DNA of 64,000 nt from Amorphophallus konjac (Eukaryota > Streptophyta > Magnoliopsida > Alismatales > Araceae), in contig CM040118.1 of the NCBI GenBank assembly GCA_022559845.1, positions 232,237,224 through 232,301,223 of the forward strand, written 5' to 3'. The notes beneath the pieces are model-generated. The model saw nothing but the letters and a program-made list of their open reading frames with translations. It was not told the DNA's origin and ran no database searches. Below, piece after piece: positions 56,332 to 64,000 of the stretch; position 1 is the first letter of the stretch; the number at the start of each line of letters is the position of its first letter. The translations under genes were made by a program, and so were the position numbers.

Positions 56332-58918
56332 ATGCGCCGTGAGAGCACAGCGGAGACGCGGAGCCTTGCGGCGGCGTTCGAGGAGTTGGCGAGGATAACC
56401 GCAGAGGCAGTCCAGCAACTTCCTTCTCCCCCGGAGTCTTCAAGCTCGTACGAGGGATCTCTTCCCGACTCGATGGCGGATCAGAGTCCGGAGCTTGTGC
56501 CGGTGAGGCGGGAATCCGTCCCCAACTGTAGTGAGTTGGGGGAAGCGGAGGTGCGGAGGCTGGAGCATCATTTCCGCCTGCCTCTCAGATACAGCTTCAT
56601 CGCCGCCACTCCATACGAGACGAGTTTGGATGATCGCGATGAGCTCATTTGCACCTTCCTTCTGGCTTGGAAGAGTGGATTTCGGCTTCCTTTCGACCCT
56701 TATGTGCTGCAGCTTCTTAATTTTTTCCAGTTGGCGCCTATTCAGTTGGTGGCCAACTCCTATCTTCTTCTTTCGGCCTTCGGGATTCTTTGTCGTCAGC
56801 GCGACATTTTTCCTTCTTTGGACCTCTTCCACTTCTTTTTTGAGTTGAAGGCGCACCCGTCGGCGGGGAAAGGCTTCTACTTCATTCAGGCGCGGAGGAA
56901 TAGGAGCTGCATCTCGCTTGCGGCGAAGGACTCCTCGCACAAGGGGTGGAAGACCCAATTCTTCTGGGTGAAGGCGGTGGCGACGGACGAGATCTGGAGA
57001 TATCGGACCTCGCCCAACTTTCACCCGAATCTGCCCCCTCGCCAGGAGGACTTCTCTCCCCACGTGGAGCAGCAGGCTGCCCGTTTGCTGGAGAACCGTC
57101 AATCGACTGAGGAGCTGGTGACGCCGGAGAACATCGAACGGTGTCTTCTCTCGCGATTGACGTCGACGGGTATGGCTCTTACGGCTCTTTTTCGGGGGTG
57201 GTAGCTCTTTTCCTCCTCTTGACTGGGGCTTCTTCTTGTTGCAGACGTAAGGCGGGAGCCTCTGGAGGAGGCGGCCGAGGTCATCGATCTGGGAGACGAC
57301 TCGGCAGCTGATGAGCCCGATGTCTCGGCGGGTCGCGTCCATGCCCGAGATAAGGGCAAGGGGGCGGCCCCCGAGGGGACTTCTCGATCGACCGGCCTGA
57401 AGCGCAAAGATCCCCTGGCGGGGAAGTTACGGGAGGCCGCAAAGGCCAGGAAAAGGGCCAAGAAAGCCGGTTTTCCTACCGCCGTCGGGGGCGATTCTGG
57501 CTCGGCCCTCGGGGGCAGGATGGGGCCGACCCCTCCGGGCTGGCTCTCCCATCCGCCGGGCGAGAGGGGGCCGAGGAGACCAGGGGCCCCGCAGAGGGAG
57601 GTGATGGGTCGGCTCTCCCCTCTGTGGGGGCAGAGGAGGCCGATGCCGGTGTGGCCGGCGCTGGGACTGAGGGATTGGTCGGTGCGGATGGGAGTTCGCC
57701 CGCGAGGGCGTCGCAACCCCAAGTGCCGGCAGTTGCTGTTGCGGTTGATCCCGCGGTGCCGGTCGAGGGTGGGGGTTCGCCCGGGGAGGCGTTGCAACCC
57801 CAACCGACCGTGGCGAGCGGGGCGGTCAGCTTCGCTGCCCGAACAGGGTCTTCTGGCGGGGTGCCCAGGGTGGAGCAGTCCCCTTTACCGGAACCTCTGG
57901 TCAGGCTCGGTATCTCGGGCGACTTGTACCGGCTCTGTCGGTCGATCGCCGAGAGGACGAGGGGGGAGAAAGGCGCAGCACTCCCGCCGGGGTCCTTGAT
58001 ATCCTGATGGAGGGCGGCCTGGTCATAGCTCGGACAGCGGCCGTGATGGCAGAGGCGCACGCCCGGACGGAGGCGGAGTGGTCGAGGCTCGCCTGGACCC
58101 TTGGTGGATGCGAGGGGAAACTAGCCCGGCTCGAGGGGGAGCACGAGGGGCTCCGGCGAGAGTTCCTTGCATTCAGGGAGTTGGCGCGGTCGAGCCGACG
58201 GGAAGCCGAGGCACTGGCCGAGCAGCTAGCAAGGGCCCGAGAATCGCTCGAGAGGAAGAGCAAACGTCTAGAAGACGAGCGTCAACGTCACATCGAGCTG
58301 GACGGCCTCTGGGAGCTTGAGCGCGGCGAGCTGCAGGATCGGGCGGAGGATGCGGAGCGCCTTCGTGCTGAGGCCGAGGCGGACCGAGCCCGGGCGGAGG
58401 GTTGGACGTCCGAAGCCGAGTGGAGGATGACCGAGCTGGAGGAGCGTCTGGCGAGGGCGGAAGAGCGTGCGACCGAGGCGGAGCAGGCTCGGGACGGGCA
58501 GGTCGAGGCGGAGGCGATCGAGCGCTACAAAGGCTCGGAAGCTTACTCGGCCGACCTGATTGAAGCTGCCCTACCCTACTACGAGGTAGCGCTCCGCCGG
58601 GGTGCCCGAAAGGGATTCAGGCAGGGCTATCGCCGGGCGATGAGCTATGCCAATGAGCACCTTGCCGGGGGTGATTTTCCTTACGGCCAGAGTTATGACT
58701 CGGATGAGTCAGTTTCCAGCTCCTCATCCTCGGCCGGGGAAGAACAGGAGGAGTCACCTCCAGCGGGGTCACCAACTCCGGAGGCTCCAGGAGGGCTCAC
58801 GACCGAGACAGTTCTCGCACAGGCGATGTCAGTGTCCGGGCCGGCCGTCACCGAAGGCACCGGGGGTGACGCGTCCCCTACTGCTGTTCCCGAGCTTCAA
58901 AGTGGGCCCGAGGCCTGA
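56332..58918 (+). pseudogene. Tat additional ORF (plant gypsy-type transposon protein), antisense to its element
   Basis: ATG 56332 opens 291 residues with RRLEHHFRLPLRYSF, FDPYVLQLLNFFQLAPIQLVANSYLLLSAF, FHFFFELK and SHKGWKTQFFWV, the pattern of the putative gypsy-type transposon domain (Transposase_28). A probable intron (donor near 57170, acceptor ttgcag at 57244) leads to a Lys/Arg-rich and Pro/Gly-rich middle (57247-58006) with two apparent frame changes. A coiled coil (58007-58918) follows, with AALPYYEVALRRGARKGF near its end and a Ser/Glu-rich tail. Such ORFs lie between pol and 3' LTR in Tat elements; the role is unknown. Confidence 0.75.
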
Positions 58919-60134
58919 TGTATTATGCTTTATTTTGCCTCTTCCCCTTTTTGTCTATTTTTCCTTTTGTAAGAAGATTTCTTTATGGGAGGCAATAAAG
59001 GACTTACTTCGTTTCATCGTTATCTTTGCCGTGACTTGGCTGGCGTATCGGGGGCAGTTGGAAGGTGTCGATATTTTCTGCACCGTTCTCGCATGCCGAT
59101 TCGGGAGACTTCTGGCGGGGCATCCTTTCATTCCACCATGCTTTGAAAGTCGAGGCGCTTCGTGAATCCCGCTAGGGCGGGGGCCGAGGAATTGGAGGTG
59201 ACCTTCCAAGGGAGGTCCTATAGCGTGTTTTCGAGGGGGGAGTCATTTAAGGCGCGTGGCCTCCTTTGGCCTATAAAAAGGACCGAAGGGTGCTCCTTCC
59301 CTCTTAACACTTAGGACTCTCGCTGGCGGTTTGCTCTTGTTCCCTCGTTTTCGCTCTGCGTTGCGCCGCCGCGAGCGGAGCATGGAGGACCCTTCAGAAG
59401 ATGACGTCGCAGACGACGGGGAGCGGCCGGTTCCAGCTGTCCTGGAATATCGGTCGGGTCCCACGGTCGCCGCGCGTGCATGAGTCGGGTCCGACGGTCG
59501 CCGCGCGGATCTGGAGAGGGCTTCGACGTGCGGGGGTACGCCGTTTGCCTCCTCTTGGCTCCGGCGAGGCTTCCGGGCGGACGCCGAGATGGAGGGCGGA
59601 TGGGGGAGTTAGGGATGCCGGTCGCCATTCCCCTCCGTGGGAGGGGAGGAGGCGGCTCCAGTCCCTTCCTCACCCCTGTCCGCAGCCTCTTTCTCTCTCT
59701 TTTGTTCTTCATTTCTTTCACTCTTCGGGGGCTGCTTGCTTTCTGTTCGCCTCCAAAGAGTTGGTAGTTTGGCAGAGAGGAGACCTTCACGGCGCTCCTT
59801 TTTCCAGGTTGTTGCCAACTTAGAAGGTAGCCTTCCTCGCGTGAAAGGTGGCCTTCTCCTTGCTGTCCCTCTGTCACCTTTGTCACGGTCCACCCGAGCC
59901 AACTGGGTCGACCATCTCTTGTCCGAGCCAGTTTCCACGCGAGGCAGAGTCAGTGGCTGGATGCGAGAAGGTCAAGACCGGGTCGGTCGGGCGATGACCG
60001 TTTTTCGCAGTGCTAGATGGATTTTTGCTTTTCACTATGTAATGTACTGGCAGTTGCCTTTCTGATGTACCAACAGTTATCTTGAATGAATGCAAAAAAG
60101 GGGGTTTATTTTACCCGATTTGTCGATACAGTTT
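58919..60134. other. K spacer between extra ORF and integrase end
   Basis: 1.2 kb of GC-rich DNA, the 3' untranslated region of the minus-strand pol. The first part is the downstream flank of the plus-strand ORF (AT-rich TTTTTCCTTTTG near 58960). It holds a plus-strand TATA box and a short ORF (separate entry). The ORFs on both strands at 59311-60065 overlap and lack domains. Confidence 0.5.
59272..59483 (+). promoter_or_regulatory. Plus-strand TATA box and 33-codon ORF in K spacer
   Basis: TATAAAAA at 59272-59279 in a GC-rich background, then ATG at 59382 opening MEDPSEDDVADDGERP and closing at TGA 59481-59483. The end of the ORF overlaps a 23-bp direct repeat (TCGGGTCCSACGGTCGCCGC at about 59453 and 59483). 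It could start an antisense transcript; coding is unproven. Confidence 0.45.
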
Positions 60135-60268
60135 TCAGAAATAAAATTTGCGTAGTGTGGTTGCGTTCCATGTCCGGGGAATGGGTTCCCCTTCCATTGT
60201 GGCTAACATGTACGCACCTTTCCCGAGCGTCTCGATCACTCGGTAGGGGCCTTCCCAGTTGGGGTCTC
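60135..60268 (-). pseudogene. pol: K integrase C-terminus (inverted)
   Basis: Minus-strand KRDPNWEGPYRVIETLGKGA, then IPRTWNATTLRKFYF and TGA, the closing motif of Tat integrase (NWEGPYRV...RTWNxxxLRKYY). The longer ORF that contains it (to 60626) reads antisense through gag and is not real beyond 60268. The rest of this integrase is missing at the breakpoint. Confidence 0.85.
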
Positions 60269-61644
60269 GCTTCACCCTCCGTGGCCGACAGCTCCTCCGC
60301 AACGACGTCGGAGGACCCTCGCAAGCTCCGCCTACGGAGCAAGAGGCTTCCTCCACGCCGAGGAGAGAGAAGCAGGGGGCGAGGCCGCCACGCCCGGGCA
60401 CTAGTGCCCCGAGAGATCGCCAAGACGCCCCCCCCAGCCCCACGGTGCGACTGCAGCCAGAGCTGTCCCTCCGGCTGCGAGATTTCGAGAGACGGTTCGC
60501 AGAGCAAGAGCGCGCCCTCCGCGCCCTGCAGAAGACCTCTCTCCCGGAGGACGAGGAGAAATCCCCTTTCTCCGAGTACATCTTGAAGGCAGAGGTCTCT
60601 CCCAGAGCCTCCATTCCAACCTTCAAACTCTACGACGGCCAGGGCGACCCAGCTGACCACTACGATAGCTTTGACGCCCTGGTGACTCTTCATGGAACGC
60701 CGGATCCCATCAAATGCCGAGCCTTCGCGGCCACCCTGGTCCAAGGTGCTCAGGCATGGTTTCGGGCCCTCGCCCCTGGGTCCATTCGAGACTTCAGGCA
60801 ATTCGGGCGAATTTTCAAAGAGAGTTTCGCCGGTAGCGCCCCCCCAAGGTCAGTAGCGGGGCTCCTGGCCCTCAAACAGGCGCAAGGGGAGAGGCTCCGG
60901 ACTTACGTCCACCGATTTAAATCGGAAGCCCTCAGGATCCCCCGCCTGGATGTGGCCTCAGCCACAACCGCACTGACCGGGGGCACCCGGGACGAGAATC
61001 TCCGCCGTGAGCTTGTCCTCCACCCTCCCTCGACCCTTGCCGAGCTAGTGACTCTGGCACGGCGCCATGCCGAGTGCGAAGAAGTACTCAGCGCCTGCCA
61101 AGACGCAACCGGCTCGGGTCGGGAGGGGGATAAAAAGCGGACCCCCGAGCCAAATCCTGGCTCGAGTAAGAAGCGCGATCGAGAAGGAGAGCGCAAAAGA
61201 AAGTACGAGCGGTACACCCCCTTGACCGCGCCAGTCTACGAGATCTATGAAGACATCAAAGACTCGGGACTTCTCCGCCAGCCCGAGCCAATGAGGTCAA
61301 AGAACCGCAAGCGGGACAGGCATTTCCTGTTCCACGGCGACCACGGGCACCACACCGGAGATTGCCATCAGCTCCAGGACGAGATCGAGCGCCTCATCCG
61401 TCTGGGGCACCTAGCCCGGTTCACGACCGGGCACAAAGAAGATCGAGACGCCGCAGAGGAGATCGACAACGCCCCCCGAGGGGTCCATATCAACGTCATC
61501 TCTGGAGGAGCGGCATCGGGCGGCGACACCAGCCGAGGGAGGAAACGTCATGCCGAGCGAGCCAGCCGAGCCTTAGAGCCCCCCAGAGGCCCGCCGATGG
61601 AGCCCCAGGTCATAGTTTCTCCGACCAAGACCTGGAAGGGCTGA
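60268..61644 (+). pseudogene. gag: K gag, main part
   Basis: Continues from the inverted N-terminal piece: RFTLRGRQLL, QEASSTPRREK, LSLRLRDFERRFAEQERAL, then the capsid domain YDGQGDPADHYDSFDALVTL, LVQGAQAWFRALAPGS and FKSEALRIPRLD. The C-terminus has FLFHGDHGHHTGDC and DEIERLIRLGHL, the Tat Gag end in which an upstream Cys of the usual pattern is absent. It terminates at TGA 61642-61644, while protease is in another frame from about 61600, so a one-base frame change lies near 61600-61640. Confidence 0.88.
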
Positions 61645-64000
61645 GCACCCCACATGACGATGCCCTCGTTATCTCGGCCATGATAAATCACTGTAATGTA
61701 GACAGGATTTTGGTTGATAATGGGAGCGCCCCCGATGTATTATCTTATGACTGTTTTCTCAAGATGGGGGAAGACCCATCCAAACTCCGCCCGATCCGAA
61801 CGCCCCTTTGCGGGTTTAATGGCCTGGCCACCTACCCCGAGGGAGCCCTAAGCCTGACGGTCACTATCGGCACCCCACCCAAAACCGTTACGGTCATAGT
61901 GGACTTCATAGTGATTAAAGGTATGATAGCGTACAACGCCATTTTCGGCCGAAAAATTCTCAGCTGAATAAAAGCCGTACCATCTACCTATCACCAAAAA
62001 ATGAAGTTTCCCACGAAAAACGGGTTGGGGGAAGTCCGAGGTAACCAGGCCACGGCTAGAAGGTGCTACAATATCTCGGTGGAAGCCTCAAGGCCGGACG
62101 GGAAGGATAAGGGCCCCAGGGGAGTCGAAGGAAGAGCCGTGACCACCGAGCCCGGTGGCGAGTTATTAACGGTATTCTTGAACGACGACCCGGCCCTAGG
62201 AGTAAGGATCGGTGCCGACCTACCACCAGAGGAACAGCAGCAATACAAGGAGTTTCTTTCTGAGTATGTTCGGGTCTTTGCTTGGTCCGATGATCAACTC
62301 CCTGGTATACCAGAGAAGACTGTGACGCACAAGCTCAACCTCGACACCACTGTGAGACCCGTACAGCAGCGGAGAAGGAAGCATGCGCCCGAGAAACAGG
62401 CGATCATCAAGGCGCAGGTCACCAAGGGAGAAGAAATTGGTCTTTTCAGACCGGTCCTGTACCCAACGTGGCTAGCCAACGTCGTCCTGGTGCCGAAGAC
62501 TACAGGCAAGTGGCGAATGTGCGTAGACTTCACCGATCTGAACAAGGCCACCCCCAAGGACTGCTATCCGCTACCGAGCATCGACCAATTGGTTGACTCA
62601 ACCTCGGGCAACGAGATACTCAGTTTTCTGGATGTCTATTCGGGTTATCATTAGATCCGAATGAGCCCTGAAGATGTCGAGAAGACCGCCTTCATCACCG
62701 ACTACGGCGTGTACTGCTACACCCGGATGCCCTTCGGATTGAAGAATGCTGGAGCCACATACCAGCGACTGGTCAACCATATGTTCGAGGGACAGTTAGG
62801 TCGGAACATCGAGGCCTACATCGATGACATGCTCGTCAAGACCCCGAGGGCCCAAGACCACTTCACCGACCTCGCCGAGACTTTCGGCACCCTCCTGAAG
62901 TACAGCATGAAGCTCAACCCTGCCAAGTGCGCCTTTGGAGTAAGATCCGGGAAGTTCCTGGGTTTCCTGGTCACTCAGCGAGGGATCGAAGCCAACCCCG
63001 ATAAGGTCCAGGCCATCCTGGACATGCGCCCGCCCACGTGCATTAAAGACGTCCAGCGTCTGACAGGGCGTGTCGCTGCTCTCAGTCATTTCCTGTCCCG
63101 TGCGGCCGAACGATGCTTGCCCTTCTTCAAGCTGATGAGGGGGCCCAAGATAGCATCTGCTACGTTCGCATGGGATGGGGAATGCCAAACAGCGTTCGCC
63201 GAGCTCAAAGAGTTCCTGGCTTCGCCTCCGGTGCTTTCCAAGCCCGTCCTGGGTGAGGTCTTGTTGCTCTATCTCTCGGCGACGCCATCAACGGTCAGCT
63301 CGGTCCTAGTCAGAAATGACTCGGGAGTCAAGAGGCCGGTCTACTACACCAGCAAGGTGCTCAGCGAGGCCGAGCGGAGGTACCCCGCAACTGAGAAACT
63401 CGTGCTAGCATTGGTTACCTCCGCAAAGTGCCTCCGACCCTACTTCCAGGGGCATCCCATCACCGTGCTAACCGGCGAGCCACTGAAGAAGATTCTGGCC
63501 CATCCCGAAGCCTCGGGGCGACTCGTCAAATGGGCCATCATGCTTGGGGCCTACGACATCTCGTATCGGCCGCGATCAGCTATCAAAGGACAAGCACTCG
63601 CCGACTTCATCGCCGAGAGCACCGTTCCGGTCGAGGACAGGCCTCCGACAGCAACCGGGCCAACCTGGGAGCTGTTCGTCGATGGATCATCCAACTCGGT
63701 CGGTAGCGGCGCAGGGATCCTCTTAAGGTCCCCCGAAGGAATAGAGTTGCAATACGCCCTAAAGTTCAACTTTTTGGCGTCCAACAATGCTTCCGAGTAC
63801 GAGGCCCTTATCTCGGGAGCCCGCATGGCCCGACGGTTGGGGGCCGAGCGAGTCAGGATCCACACCGACTCCCAGCTAGTTGCAAGCCAGGTCAATGGCG
63901 AGTACAAAGCTCGAGAGGTACCTATGATCAAATACCTCCAGTTGGTCCGGAGCCTGGCCCAGCAGTTCGAGGAGTTCGAGGTAGTCCGAATAGCTCGGGA
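61645..64000 (+). pseudogene. pol: K protease, RT and dual RNase H, open at window end
   Basis: Frame from FSDQDLEGLSTPHDDALV (about 61618). Protease ILVDNGSAPDVL (D-N-G, common in Tat). TGA at 61965-61967, then [36 protein letters not shown] at 62652-62654 (after SGYH, where Q is usual), MPFGLKNAGATYQRL and AYIDDMLVK. A first RNase H-like domain lacks the leading acid (LLLYLSATPS, KRPVYYTSKVLSEAE). A second, archaeal-type RNase H begins WELFVDGSSNS with SEYEAL and HTDSQLV, so D, E and D are present. Paired RNase H domains mark the Tat lineage. Integrase lies beyond the window. Confidence 0.92.

Larger units (their letters stand above)
54918..64000. mobile_element. Rearranged Tat-lineage element K
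   Basis: From left: gag N-terminus, primer site and LTR on the minus strand, plus-strand extra ORF, minus-strand integrase end, then plus-strand gag and pol to the window end. Flipping 54918-60273 would make every piece collinear: integrase end, antisense ORF, LTR, primer site, complete gag, pol. The reading frame of gag agrees on both sides of the break. That order means a 3' end and a 5' end share one LTR, as in tandem LTR elements. Confidence 0.75.

Noticed and set aside
56440..57342. 300-residue minus-strand ORF
   Set aside because: Exact antisense of the gypsy-type transposon-protein ORF, which has the recognisable motifs; the shadow arises from high GC content.
60135..60801. Minus-strand ORFs of 163-231 residues
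   Set aside because: Only the part to 60268 is integrase; the rest is antisense of gag created by the inversion junction.

Overview
Plant nuclear DNA made almost entirely of nested LTR retrotransposons; I see no host gene, tRNA, rRNA or CRISPR array. The evidence for a flowering-plant genome is the lineage mix: Sirevirus (Ty1/Copia) elements with initiator-tRNA-Met primer sites and AAAGGGGGAGA polypurine tracts, Ty3/Gypsy chromoviruses of Tekay and Reina type, and Tat-lineage Gypsy elements with a tRNA-Asp-like primer site, two RNase H domains and an antisense extra ORF. The species cannot be read from this.

Layout, letters are mine. 1-453 and 32028-33306 are two halves of a minus-strand Tat element (D), split by a plus-strand Sirevirus-like element A (454-32027, target duplication aactc/agctc). 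A carries a minus-strand Reina chromovirus C (3831-11623, duplication ctttc) inside its gag, and a plus-strand Tekay chromovirus B (16511-26857, duplication aggtc) inside its 3' LTR. A 4.4-kb segment absent from the 5' LTR (27319-31727) also lies in that 3' LTR. D sits in gag of another minus-strand Sirevirus-like element E (33307-37050), and E sits in pol of an older minus-strand Copia element F (37051-39125). To the right of F is a minus-strand Tekay LTR H, broken by the intact plus-strand element G (40002-51298, duplication gaact) and by a solo Sirevirus-like LTR I (51355-53521, duplication gtgtg). Then come a second Tekay LTR fragment J (54003-54917) and a rearranged Tat element K (54918-64000) whose left 5.35 kb is inverted relative to its gag-pol.

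How the parts work together. Only B, F and K carry recognisable pol, each with in-frame stops. A and G encode a long coiled-coil, multi-zinc-knuckle Gag and have 2-3 kb of non-coding sequence where pol belongs, so they would need enzymes in trans. C keeps gag, protease, a stub of integrase and the chromodomain in nearly open frames but has lost RT and RNase H.

The most interesting signals are RNA-like. The transcribed part of four different Sirevirus-type LTRs (A segment, E, G, I) is a chain of 7-15 back-to-back short stem-loops with unrelated stem sequences, ending in a conserved hairpin plus a GGGGTGGAYGTAGG box. The Tekay LTR of B carries an array of small quasi-palindromes whose arms change together. 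A and G, though diverged, share conserved non-coding blocks and a stem-loop just after the gag stop. All alignments and pairings were done by eye.
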